From the NCBI GenBank assembly GCA_016713175.1, contig JADJPQ010000004.1, forward strand, positions 496,001 to 560,000: a stretch of DNA of 64,000 nt. The letters run 5' to 3'. Shown here piece by piece: positions 17,442-27,104 of this stretch. Under the pieces are notes generated by a model, which saw only the letters and a program-made list of their open reading frames with translations, did no database searches and was not told the origin of the DNA. Origin of the DNA: Planctomycetota bacterium (lineage in GTDB: Bacteria; Planctomycetota; UBA1135; UBA2386). Position 1 is the stretch's first letter. Each line of letters starts with the position of its first letter. Made by a program: the position numbers and the translations under genes.

Positions 17442-18697
17442 CGGAAGTAGAACCGGTCGTGGTTGCTGCCGTGGATCTGCGTGTGGCAGCGCAGGCAGTC
17501 GGTGTAGACGGCGCCCTGGGTCTGGTCGTGGAACGCCGGGAAATCGCCGTGGCATTGCAGGCAGTTCTGCTGCGCCGTGGTCTCGGCGAGCAGCCGACGG
17601 TTGCTGGCGCCGTGCGGCAGGTGGCAGGTCACGCAGCCCTCCTGGCGACCGGTCTGATGCGCGTTGAACGGAAACGGTGACCGCGTTTGCGGATGGCAGC
17701 GCACGCAGGCGCCCTCGGTCAGCGCGTGATCGCGCAGCCGCGGTCTGGCGCCGTGCACTTCATGGCAATCGGTGCAGCCCATGCGGCCTTCGGGCACCGG
17801 ATGGTGGTGGGGCAATGCGAACTGCGCCTGGATGTCGGCGTGGCAAGCCGCGCACTTCTTCTCGGCGTCTGCGCGCACGCGGCCGCGTTCGACTGCCGGT
17901 GAATGGCACTGCAGGCAGCCCACTTCGTGGCGATGGTGGCTGCCCGAACGCACGTGCGCGAGCTTGTCCTCGGCGCCATGGCATCGGGTGCAGACCGCGT
18001 ACTGCACGGCCGCCGGACTGGCGTGCATCGACTCGAGCAGGTGCTTGCTGCCCGGCGAGATCGCATGGTGTAGCGCGCCGTCGTGGCAGATGGCGCAGCC
18101 AGTGGCCAACGGGCCGTCCAGGCGTCCGAGGTCCTCGTGCACGGTGCCGGGCAGCACGCACATCGCGGTGGCGTGGCAGCTGGTGCACGAACGGTTGGTC
18201 GCGCGCGCGAGTTCTTCGGGTTTCGGCGGCGCGATCGTCCGGTCGGCGTGGATCAGATGGCAGGTCGTGCAGGTCATGCCGACCGACAGCAGTGGCTTGT
18301 GGCGGTCGCGCCAGTGGAAGTCCTTCGGATCGACTTCGGCGTGGCAACTGCGGCACAACGCGATGCTGGCCGCCGGCCCCAGTTTGTGCGGATGGGTGAT
18401 CCGTTCGGGCGCGGTGTCCTCGTCGTCGGCATGGCCCTGGCCGGGACCATGGCAGATCTCGCAGCCATCGAGACCGGCATCGAGCAGGCCACCGTGGTGG
18501 CCGCGCTTCAGTTCGCGTTCGCGCTGCTGATGGCATTCGGCGCAGCGTTGCGGACCGGTGTAGTCGCCGCGGCGTGGCCAGGGCGCGGTGGGGTCTTCAG
18601 GGTCCTGGTGACCACGCGGGCCGACGAGAGCCGGTGCGACGAACAGGACGAACAACACCAGCGCCCACCGCAGCGCGGTGGTCGGGACTGGCGACAT
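17438..18697 (-). CDS. Fourteen-heme cytochrome c
   Basis: A 419-residue secreted multiheme cytochrome. After a signal peptide (about 8-26) I count 14 CxxCH sites spread over the whole chain, starting with CAECH near 52 and ending with CLRCH near 405. Many additional histidines can serve as distal ligands. The spacing resembles the MtrA/DmsE type of periplasmic cytochromes, which thread a beta-barrel and pass electrons between the periplasm and the outside, but those usually have ten hemes. Its stop overlaps the start of the cytochrome/barrel fusion, so the two are coupled. Direction of electron flow cannot be told from the sequence. Confidence 0.9.
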   Translation of the reverse strand: MSPVPTTALRWALVLFVLFVAPALVGPRGHQDPEDPTAPWPRRGDYTGPQRCAECHQQRERELKRGHHGGLLDAGLDGCEICHGPGQGHADDEDTAPERITHPHKLGPAASIALCRSCHAEVDPKDFHWRDRHKPLLSVGMTCTTCHLIHADRTIAPPKPEELARATNRSCTSCHATAMCVLPGTVHEDLGRLDGPLATGCAICHDGALHHAISPGSKHLLESMHASPAAVQYAVCTRCHGAEDKLAHVRSGSHHRHEVGCLQCHSPAVERGRVRADAEKKCAACHADIQAQFALPHHHPVPEGRMGCTDCHEVHGARPRLRDHALTEGACVRCHPQTRSPFPFNAHQTGRQEGCVTCHLPHGASNRRLLAETTAQQNCLQCHGDFPAFHDQTQGAVYTDCLRCHTQIHGSNHDRFYFR

Positions 18698-18788
18698 GGG
18701 ACGGGTGCTCCACAGGCAGGGAGAAGCGGCGATGATGCCGGTTCTCGCGTCGGGCGCAATCGCGTGCGGGCAGGATGCCCGGGCCCGG

Positions 18789-19268
18789 TCAGTGCGACGC
18801 CATGAACTCGGCGACGCGCTCGTACGGGGTGCGCGCCGGTTTCCGTTCGGCGTCGACGCGTGCGCGGTGGATCTGCTGCAGACCGCGCATCAGGTCGAAG
18901 CGGGTGACGACACCGACCAGGGTGCCGTCCTGGGTGATCACCGGGATCCGACGGGCCGGCGAGTCCTGGAACAGCATCGTCAGCGAGAACAGGTCGGTGT
19001 CGGGACCGATGGCGTCGAACGTCGTGCGCATGTGGTCCTGTACGTAGCCAGACGGTTCGTCGTCATAGGCGGCGCTGGCGACGATGGCCATGCAGTCCCG
19101 TTCGCTGAACATGCCGACGACCTTGTTGCCGACGACGACCGGGGCCCCGGAGATCCCGTGGTGCAGCAGTTGCTGGACGGCCTCGAGGACTTCCTGCTCG
19201 GGCGAGAGCGTGAACACCGGGCGTTGCAGGATCGCCGCAGCGGTCAGCACGATCGGGTGGGGGTTCAT
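18789..19268 (-). CDS. CBS-pair domain protein
   Basis: A 159-residue cytoplasmic protein made of two CBS motifs (about 10-65 and 85-135), a fold that binds adenine nucleotides and senses energy state. Typical pieces are HHGISGAPVVVGNKVVGMFS in the first and ARRIPVITQDGTLVGVVTRFD in the second. There is no catalytic domain attached. ATG 19268 is the natural start. It lies 91 bases upstream of the cytochrome gene on the same strand and may or may not be cotranscribed. Confidence 0.88.
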   Translation of the reverse strand: MNPHPIVLTAAAILQRPVFTLSPEQEVLEAVQQLLHHGISGAPVVVGNKVVGMFSERDCMAIVASAAYDDEPSGYVQDHMRTTFDAIGPDTDLFSLTMLFQDSPARRIPVITQDGTLVGVVTRFDLMRGLQQIHRARVDAERKPARTPYERVAEFMASH

Positions 19269-19425
19269 CACGCAGCATGGTATTCGGTGCGGCGTGCGGT
19301 GGGGAGCCCCCCAAGCCGCCCACGACCGCAAGCGGCAACTTCCGACGTCGAGAAACGGCCGATCCGCCGCCTCACCGTCTTCGCCGCCTCGTGCGGGCTT
19401 GGCGGGTGTCAGTCGACCGTCCAAC

Positions 19426-19626
19426 ATGACACCCATGATCAAGACGCAGGTCTACTTCCCGGAACAGGACCTCGCTGCGCTGCACCGGGCGGCACGGAAG
19501 GCCGGGAAGAGCGTGGCCGAGATGGTCCGTGAGGCGGTTCGGCGAACCTGGCTGTTGCCAGAGGTCGATGGTCCGATCGCTCTGTGGCCGGGCAAGCTGC
19601 CACGACCAGCTGTGTCCGGCCAGTGA
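19426..19626 (+). CDS. Ribbon-helix-helix (CopG-like) DNA-binding protein, orphan
   Basis: A 66-residue protein with the ribbon-helix-helix layout: a beta strand (KTQVYFPEQD), then helices ALHRAARKAGKSVAEMVREA and RRTWLL. Such proteins are small repressors, often the antitoxin half of a toxin-antitoxin pair. No toxin is adjacent: the next gene is a membrane protein 94 bases on. Start ATG 19426 or 19435 are both possible. It may be a solitary regulator or a leftover antitoxin. Confidence 0.7.
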   Translation: MTPMIKTQVYFPEQDLAALHRAARKAGKSVAEMVREAVRRTWLLPEVDGPIALWPGKLPRPAVSGQ

Positions 19627-19720
19627 GTCCGGCTTCGACTACCGCCTGTCGAACACGTTGATCGCCACCGTGCGCTGACCCGGACTCGCAGCGCCGCCGC
19701 CGCCCGCGTATTGGCGCGGC

Positions 19721-21049
19721 ATGGAAAGCGCCGCCCCAGCGCCGGTCTCGCCGCTCGAGCGGATCCTGACCATCGATGTCGTCCGCGGCCTCGCGGTGCT
19801 CGGCATCCTGGTGATGAACATCGTCGAGTTCGCGTGGCCCGAACAGGCGTACGAGAACCCGGCCTACGCTGGCGGCGCGCACGGACTCGATCTGGCGAGT
19901 TGGTATCTGCAGGCCACGCTGTTCGACGGCAAGATGCGGGCGCTGTTCTCGATGCTGTTTGGCGCCGGCCTGGTGCTGATCGCCGCACGGATGGCGGCCA
20001 AGGGCCAGGGCGAACGCACGGCGGATCTGCTGTTGCGGCGGTGCCTGTGGCTGGTGCCGCTCGGCATCCTGCATCGCTTCGGCCTGCAGTGGACTGGCGA
20101 CATCCTGTACCAGTACGGCCTGCTGGGCGCGCTGGCCGTCGCGTTCCGCAACCTGCGGCCGCGGACCCTGATCATCCTCGGGTTGTGCGCGTTGACCGCG
20201 TTCGTGCCGATCGGGCTGCTGCGACATTCACGCCAGGTCAAGATGCGCGAACAAGCAGCGCAGGCGGTGGTGCTGGAGGAACGTGGCGACAAGGTCCCGG
20301 ACGAACTCACGGCGGCCAGACGCCGCTGGGAAGCGCTGCAGAAGTCGGTGCCCGGTGATCCGAAGGAGATCGAGAAGGTCGCGGCACCGCTGCGGAGCGG
20401 CTACCTGGAGGTGTTCGCGGCGAGGTGGGACTACCACCACACGTTCCAGTCGGCGTATCTGTACTACTACTTCGTCTGGGACGTGCTCGGCATGGTGTTC
20501 CTGGGCATGGGGCTGATGAAGCTCGGGTTCTTCTCCGGGCGCTGTCGGACCAGCGTGTACGTCGGCTGCCTGGTCGTCGGCGGTCTGGTCGCCGCCGCGC
20601 TCGCGGCGTGGGCGCAGCGCTGGCATGCCAGCGGCTTTTCGCCGACGGCGATCGATCTGCGGATGCTGAAGGACACGACCTACGGCTACACCCGCGGCGC
20701 CGTCGCGTTGGCGTGGGCGTCGGCCCTGATCCTGGTGGTGCGCGCCGGATGGCTGACGTGGGTGACCGGCGCGTTCGCCGCGGTCGGCCGGATGGCGTTC
20801 TCGAACTACATCCTGCAGACCGTCTGTTGCACGCTGCTGTTCCTCGGCTATGGCCTGGGCCAGTTCGCCACCTGGTCGCGGTCGACGCTGATGCTGGTGG
20901 TCGCGATCGTGTCGTTGATCCAGATCCTGTTCAGCCTCGCCTGGCAGCGGTGGTTCCTGTTCGGGCCGCTCGAGTGGGTGTGGCGGGCGCTGACCTACTG
21001 GCAGCGACCGCCGTTGTTGCGGCGCGCGCCAACGTCGACCCCCGGGTGA
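19721..21049 (+). CDS. DUF418-family membrane protein
   Basis: A 442-residue multi-pass inner-membrane protein. The N-terminus RILTIDVVRGLAVLGILVMN and the region FDGKMRALFSMLFGAGLVL are typical of the DUF418/YeiB family, and the C-terminal half (FAAVGRMAFSNYILQT and onwards) is the DUF418 domain proper. A charged, probably cytoplasmic segment sits at about residues 168-235. Family members resemble acyltransferases in layout, but the substrate is unknown. It is monocistronic and convergent with the helicase gene. Confidence 0.85.
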   Translation: MESAAPAPVSPLERILTIDVVRGLAVLGILVMNIVEFAWPEQAYENPAYAGGAHGLDLASWYLQATLFDGKMRALFSMLFGAGLVLIAARMAAKGQGERTADLLLRRCLWLVPLGILHRFGLQWTGDILYQYGLLGALAVAFRNLRPRTLIILGLCALTAFVPIGLLRHSRQVKMREQAAQAVVLEERGDKVPDELTAARRRWEALQKSVPGDPKEIEKVAAPLRSGYLEVFAARWDYHHTFQSAYLYYYFVWDVLGMVFLGMGLMKLGFFSGRCRTSVYVGCLVVGGLVAAALAAWAQRWHASGFSPTAIDLRMLKDTTYGYTRGAVALAWASALILVVRAGWLTWVTGAFAAVGRMAFSNYILQTVCCTLLFLGYGLGQFATWSRSTLMLVVAIVSLIQILFSLAWQRWFLFGPLEWVWRALTYWQRPPLLRRAPTSTPG

Positions 21050-21073
21050 TCGTCAGGGTCGTTCGGCGCACGC

Positions 21074-22342
21074 CTAGCGTCGCCGGCGTCGACCGCCACC
21101 GGGCCCGCGACGGCCGGGGCCACGCCCGCCGTGACCTGGCCGGGCTGCATGGGGCCGCGGTGCGGGGACCGGATCCGCCGTGTCGACGGTCTTCCGTTCG
21201 CTGGCCGGCAGTGCTGGCGTTTTCAGCACCGGGATCCTCTGCCGCGTCAGTTTTTCGATGTCGCGCAGGTACTCGCGTTCTTCCGCATCGCAGAACGAGA
21301 TCGCGACGCCGTCGCGTCCGGCACGGGCCGTCCGCCCGATCCGGTGCACGTAGCTCTCCGGGATGTTCGGCAGATCGAAGTTGACGACGTGCGTGATCTC
21401 CGGCACGTCGATGCCACGTGCCGCGATGTCGGTGGCGACCAGCACGGTGATCTTGCCCTCGCGAAAGCCGTCCAGCGCCCGTTCGCGGGCGCCCTGGCCC
21501 TTGTCGCCGTGGATCGCGGCGACCGGGAAGCCGGCCTTGTGCAGGTGGCGGGCGACCCGGTCGGCGCCGTGCTTGGTGCGGGTGAACACCAGCGTCCGGG
21601 CGAACGCCGGGTCCTCCAGCACCATCGCGAGCAGCGCGCGCTTGTCGTTCTTGGCGACGAAGTAGAGCGACTGGGTGATCCGGTCGACGGTGCTGGCCGG
21701 CGGCGTCACCTCGACGCGCTGCGGGTCCACAAGCAGCGAGTGCGCCAGGTTGGCGATCTCTTTGGGCATCGTCGCCGAGAACAGCACCGAGTGCCGGTGC
21801 TTGGGCAGCGCGGCGATCACCCGCTTGACGTCGGGCAGGAAGCCCATGTCCAGCATGCGGTCGGCTTCATCGAGGACGAAGATCTCGACCGCCGACAACG
21901 CCACGTGGCGCTGCTGCATCAGGTCCAGCAGCCGGCCCGGCGTCGCGACCAGCACGTCGAGGCCCTTGCGCAGGGCTTCGACCTGTGGCGCCTGGCCGAC
22001 GCCGCCGAAGATCACCGCCGCATCGAAGTCGAGGTGATGGCCGTAGGTGACGAAGCTCTCATGGATCTGCGCTGCGAGCTCGCGCGTCGGCGCCAGCACC
22101 AGGGCACGCGGCTGCCGTGGCTTTGGTCGTTCCTGGGTCTCCGTCAGGAGCTGCAGCATCGGCAGCGCGAACGCGGCGGTCTTGCCGGTGCCGGTCTGGG
22201 CGATGCCGAGCAGGTCGCGGCCGGCAAGCACATGCGGGATCGCGCGTTGCTGGATCGGGGTCGGCGTGCTGTAGCCCTTGTCGTGCAGGGCGTCCAGCAG
22301 TTCGGGGACCAGGCCGAGGGCGGCGAACGGACTCTTCGTCAT
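21074..22342 (-). CDS. rhlE: DEAD-box ATP-dependent RNA helicase, RhlE type
   Basis: Unwinds RNA duplexes; RhlE-type proteins act in ribosome assembly and RNA turnover. It has 422 residues with both RecA domains. Visible motifs are the Q motif PTPIQQRAIP, Walker A AQTGTGKT, PTREL, TPGR, the DEAD box VLDEADRMLDMGF, SAT, and the C-terminal HRIGRTARAGR. The tail of about 35 residues is rich in G, R and P, typical for RNA binding. ATG 22342 (MTKSPFAALGL) is chosen because the next upstream ATG (22360) would run into the desaturase gene. It lies 7 bases after the desaturase stop, so both may share a transcript. Confidence 0.93.
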   Translation of the reverse strand: MTKSPFAALGLVPELLDALHDKGYSTPTPIQQRAIPHVLAGRDLLGIAQTGTGKTAAFALPMLQLLTETQERPKPRQPRALVLAPTRELAAQIHESFVTYGHHLDFDAAVIFGGVGQAPQVEALRKGLDVLVATPGRLLDLMQQRHVALSAVEIFVLDEADRMLDMGFLPDVKRVIAALPKHRHSVLFSATMPKEIANLAHSLLVDPQRVEVTPPASTVDRITQSLYFVAKNDKRALLAMVLEDPAFARTLVFTRTKHGADRVARHLHKAGFPVAAIHGDKGQGARERALDGFREGKITVLVATDIAARGIDVPEITHVVNFDLPNIPESYVHRIGRTARAGRDGVAISFCDAEEREYLRDIEKLTRQRIPVLKTPALPASERKTVDTADPVPAPRPHAARPGHGGRGPGRRGPGGGRRRRR

Positions 22343-22349
22343 CGCGGCG

Positions 22350-23255
22350 TCAGTTGCCACGGTGGCCAGCGAGCGCGCGACGGCGCCGGCTGGCGCTGTC
22401 GCCGCGGGCTTCCTGGCGAGCCTGTTCGATCACGTGGGCGGGCACCCGTCGCAGGTTGTAGGTCAGACCGAGCTTGCTCAACGTCCAGACCCACCACTTG
22501 GTCGGATCGAAGTGGTACCAGCGGATGCCGTTGCGATAGTCGGACTTGAAGCGGTGGTGGAAGTTGTGATAGCCCTCGCCAAGCGTGATCAACGCGGTGA
22601 CGAAGCTGTCCCGCGCGGTGCTGCGCTTGCAGAACGGCTGCTTGCCGATCAGGTGCGCGAACGAGTTGACCGAGAACGTCGCGTGCCATTGGACGACCAG
22701 ACGCAGGAAGCCGGCGACGAGCACGGCGCCGATCGGATCGCCCCAGATCAGCCCCAGGCAGAACGGCGCGATCGCACCCATGAAGATGGCGATCGGGACG
22801 TAGTACCGCTGTTGGAACCGGAGCAGCGGATCCGCGGCGAGGTCCCTGACGACTTCGGGGCGCACCGGCGCTTGCGCGCGACAGAGCACCCAGCCGATGT
22901 GCGCCCACCAGAATCCGCGGTTGATGCTGTACGGATCGTTGTCGGTGTCCGTGCGCGCGTGATGCAAGCGGTGGTCGGCTGACCACTTCAGCGCCGAGTT
23001 CTGCACCGACGCCGCGCCGAACAGCAGGTAGAACAAACGCAACGGCCAGCGCGCCACGTACGTCGGGTGCGCGAACAGCCGATGGTAGCCGCCCGTGATG
23101 GACACGGCACACGCCAGGAACCAGGCGGCGCCCAGCAGGATCGTCCAGGGCGAACAGTGGATGGCGGCGAGGTAGACGATCGCGAAGATCGCGAGCAGGT
23201 GGAAGGTCGACAGGACGATGGTGTTGGTCCAGTCGAGGCGCTTTCGGTTCAGCAT
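22350..23255 (-). CDS. Membrane-bound fatty acid (acyl-CoA delta-9 type) desaturase
   Basis: Introduces a double bond into saturated acyl chains using oxygen and a di-iron centre. It has 301 residues and about four membrane helices. The three histidine boxes are complete: HRLFAH (about 58-63), HRLHH (about 95-99) and EGYHNFHH (about 227-234), in the order and spacing of stearoyl-CoA desaturases. ATG 23255 (MLNRKRLDW) is preferred over an upstream in-frame start whose extra 39 residues look non-coding. The presence of the enzyme implies aerobic growth and membrane-fluidity control. The 247 bases up to the next gene hold no feature that I can support. Confidence 0.92.
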   Translation of the reverse strand: MLNRKRLDWTNTIVLSTFHLLAIFAIVYLAAIHCSPWTILLGAAWFLACAVSITGGYHRLFAHPTYVARWPLRLFYLLFGAASVQNSALKWSADHRLHHARTDTDNDPYSINRGFWWAHIGWVLCRAQAPVRPEVVRDLAADPLLRFQQRYYVPIAIFMGAIAPFCLGLIWGDPIGAVLVAGFLRLVVQWHATFSVNSFAHLIGKQPFCKRSTARDSFVTALITLGEGYHNFHHRFKSDYRNGIRWYHFDPTKWWVWTLSKLGLTYNLRRVPAHVIEQARQEARGDSASRRRRALAGHRGN

Positions 23256-23502
23256 GCGGAAGTTTTGGGGTCGGCGGCGTCGCGAAGGAAGGCGGCCATC
23301 GTAGGTACCATCGTTCGCCGCGCGAGCATTCCCCAGGATTTGCCGGAGTTGCCGATCGATCGTCGCTGCCATGCCATCGGTATCGGCACCATGCGGCGCC
23401 CGGAAACAGCGCAGGCGGCGAAACCATCTGGTTCCGCCGCCCGCGTTGTCTTGCCGGCGGGTATCCCGCCGACGGTATGCTTCGCTGACTGAGGGTCGCG
23501 CC

Positions 23503-24084
23503 TCAGGCCTTGGCGACTTCCATCTTCCGGACGCGCAGCTCCTTGGTCGCCTTGAAGGCTTCCTTGGCCTTGGCCTCGGTGAACAGCTTCTTGTCGCTGA
23601 CGTAGACCAGCGCCTTGCCGTTCAGACCGTTCGGGTGCACGCGGATCACGCCTTCCATCTTGCTCAAGACCTCACGGGTCTCCAGGGCGGTCGCCCCTCA
23701 ACCCAGGCCGGCAATCTGGACTTCGTAAACCACTTCGGCGCGCGGCATGTCGACTTCGGTGAGGGTCTTCACCTTGAAAGCCTTCATGCGCTTCTTGGCC
23801 AGCGCGTCGTTCAGATCGGCCATTTCGGGGACTTCCTTGCCGCCCTCGAAGTAGCCGGTGCCGCAGGTGTCGAACACGAGGTTCTTGATGCCCTTCACGT
23901 CGGCCAGGATCTCACGGATCCTGGCAGCATTCGAAGCGGCCCCTCAACCTCCCAGACCCGCGACCTCGATCTTCCACAGCTTGTCCGTGGGGGTCGCGGG
24001 CTTGCTCGGCTGGGGGACCGTCTGCGCGGCGACCGAGGTCGCGAACGCAAAGGCCGCCAGCAGGCCCAAAGCCAAAGTTCTCAT
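23503..24084 (-). CDS. Secreted tandem HMA-like protein with two in-frame UGA codons (probable selenoprotein)
   Basis: One frame of 194 codons from ATG 24084 to TGA 23503-23505, with UGA also at codons 47 (23944-23946) and 129 (23698-23700). It has an AGGAG ribosome site 8 bases before the ATG (24093-24097) and a signal peptide of about 22 residues. Two repeats of the betaalpha-beta-betaalpha-beta heavy-metal-associated fold follow. In each, the UGA comes right after a VAGLG/IAGLG strand and before a helix ending in REIL or REVL. This is the place where HMA proteins have GMxCxxC. If UGA is read as selenocysteine the product is a 193-residue exported protein with one Sec per domain and only one Cys (about 74). 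Codon use stays normal throughout, and a hairpin follows each UGA. The alternative is a gene with two nonsense mutations at equivalent places, which is much less likely. Confidence 0.8.
23663..23685 (-). promoter_or_regulatory. SECIS-like hairpin after the second UGA
   Basis: Nine-base arms CTGGAGACC and GGTCTTGAG pair with one G-G mismatch and one G-U pair around the same CGTGA loop as the first hairpin. It starts 12 bases after the UGA at codon 129. The stem sequence differs from the first copy but still pairs, which argues for selection on structure. The shared loop also encodes a conserved Arg-Glu, so part of the likeness may come from the protein. Confidence 0.55.
23903..23925 (-). promoter_or_regulatory. 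SECIS-like hairpin after the first UGA
   Basis: A perfect 9-pair stem (GCCAGGATC with GATCCTGGC) closes a five-base loop CGTGA. On the mRNA it begins 18 bases after the UGA at codon 47, so the loop lies about 27 bases past the UGA. Bacterial SECIS elements sit in the coding region just downstream of the UGA with a G in the small apical loop, which this fits. It could recruit SelB. Confidence 0.65.
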
Positions 24085-24254
24085 CGTCGTAACTCCTTGT
24101 CGCCGGGGCAGAGCCGGCTAGGTGACAGTATCGAGTCCGGGAGACGTCCGCAACAAGTGGGGTGCTGCTGGATTCTTGTCGCAGAATCGTCGCGGGTGTG
24201 GGGGTCGCCGGCAGTCGGACGGCAGAGGCGGGCGTTCCTGCCGGCCGCGGTCAG

Positions 24255-25835
<1,581 letters not shown>

Positions 25836-26075
25836 GGTGCGGGGGAGGGGAGGGGCGAATCCGGGTCGCGCGAGTGTAGTCCGACGAAGTTACCCGACGA
25901 CCTAGGCTCGTTCCAGGCGGACCCCCGATGCGGCTCGCCGTGTCGGTTGTCCCGTTCCTGCGAATGGCGGCCGGGATGGATGGCTTTGCTCTGGCGCCGC
26001 GCTCCACTGACGGTGTCGGGCGTGCGACCACGGTTGCCGCGCCGAACACCGTTCCCCTTTCCCCAGGAGAGACCC

Positions 26076-27041
26076 ATGGGCACCACCCACTTTGCTTGCG
26101 CAGCGTTCCTGTTGTCGTCCCTGGCCGTCGGCCAGACGCCGCCGTGTCTGGCCTTCAACGACGCCAACACGAACGTGAACGCCAACATCGTCACGTCGTA
26201 CGGTTTCGGCGGCCAGAACTCGTTGGCCTGGCAGATCACACCGCAGACCACCCTGGCCGTGCTCGCAGCCCAGATCTACACCCGCAACACCGCGTTGACC
26301 GGGGACCGCTTCATGATGTTGGAGATCTGGTCGGACAACAACGGCCTGCCCGGGTCGCGGATCACCGGTGGCGCCTGGCGGATCGTCAACGCCCGGCCGT
26401 TCGCCTGGCAGGGCACCGACTTCGACGGCGTCGCGGTGTTGAATGCGAACACGCCGTACTGGGTCGTCTGGGTCGAACCCGGCTTCAGCAATCCGCCGCT
26501 CGAGACCGGCGGATTCGATGTGCTGCCCAAGACGCAACGGACCGGCACCGGTGCCTGGGGAGCGGTGACCAACGAATCGCCGAAGATCCGCTTGTTCTGC
26601 AACCAGTTCGACAGCCCGCACATGTCGATGTATGGCCCGTTCTGCTTCACTTCCGGCGGCTCGCTGCCGAGCGTGTTCTCCAACGAAGATCCGGCGATCG
26701 GCAACGCGACGTTCCTGCTCGAGACCAGCGGCAGCCCGAGCGGCGTGCCGGTGTTCGTCGCCCTGGGTCTCGATCCCACGTACGTGTCCAACTGGCCGGG
26801 GTTGACGCCGCCGGGTTGTTTCCAGAACACCGACATCGTCGAGGCGTTGCTGCTGACCTCGGGCACCGGGAACAGCCGCGGTCCGACCTGTGCGAGCCAC
26901 GCCAGCGTCACTCTGGCGATTCCAGCGGACAACGCGCTGATCGGCCTGACACTGGCGGCGCAGTCGGTGCCGTTCGACGCCGGGGCGATGGCGCCGTTGC
27001 CGTTCGCGACCAGCAGTGCAGCGCGCTTCGTGCTGTTCTGA
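26076..27041 (+). CDS. Secreted protein with planctomycete-type C-terminal module
   Basis: A 321-residue exported protein with a signal peptide (about 1-20, cleavage near VGQT). The middle part, with many W, N and Y residues and a choice-of-anchor-like beta sandwich look, has no recognised enzyme motif. The last 110 residues, with a CFxNTD-like segment and then SVTLAIPADNALIGLTLAAQ, match a beta-rich C-terminal module seen in several secreted proteins of this window. The frame is open far upstream, antisense to pckA, but ATG 26076 after AGGAGAGACCC is clearly the start. Function is unknown; the module suggests surface or extracellular location. Confidence 0.78.
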   Translation: MGTTHFACAAFLLSSLAVGQTPPCLAFNDANTNVNANIVTSYGFGGQNSLAWQITPQTTLAVLAAQIYTRNTALTGDRFMMLEIWSDNNGLPGSRITGGAWRIVNARPFAWQGTDFDGVAVLNANTPYWVVWVEPGFSNPPLETGGFDVLPKTQRTGTGAWGAVTNESPKIRLFCNQFDSPHMSMYGPFCFTSGGSLPSVFSNEDPAIGNATFLLETSGSPSGVPVFVALGLDPTYVSNWPGLTPPGCFQNTDIVEALLLTSGTGNSRGPTCASHASVTLAIPADNALIGLTLAAQSVPFDAGAMAPLPFATSSAARFVLF

Positions 27042-27071
27042 GCTGGCACCTGCCGGCAATGTGCGCGCGCG

Positions 27072-27092
27072 CCTGGCGATGCTGCCGCCAGG
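27072..27092. terminator. Weak bidirectional hairpin between convergent genes
   Basis: CCTGGC (27072-27077) and GCCAGG (27087-27092) can form a 6-pair stem with a 9-base loop in the 63-base gap between two convergent stops. No T run follows on either side, so it is only a candidate terminator. Confidence 0.3.
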
Positions 27093-27104
27093 ACTCTGAG
27101 CCGA

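Noticed and set aside
23503..24084. Reading this locus as a plain pseudogene or as three small genes
   Set aside because: Both internal stops are UGA, both are at the equivalent place in two homologous domains, each is followed by a like hairpin, and the flanking sequence shows no decay.
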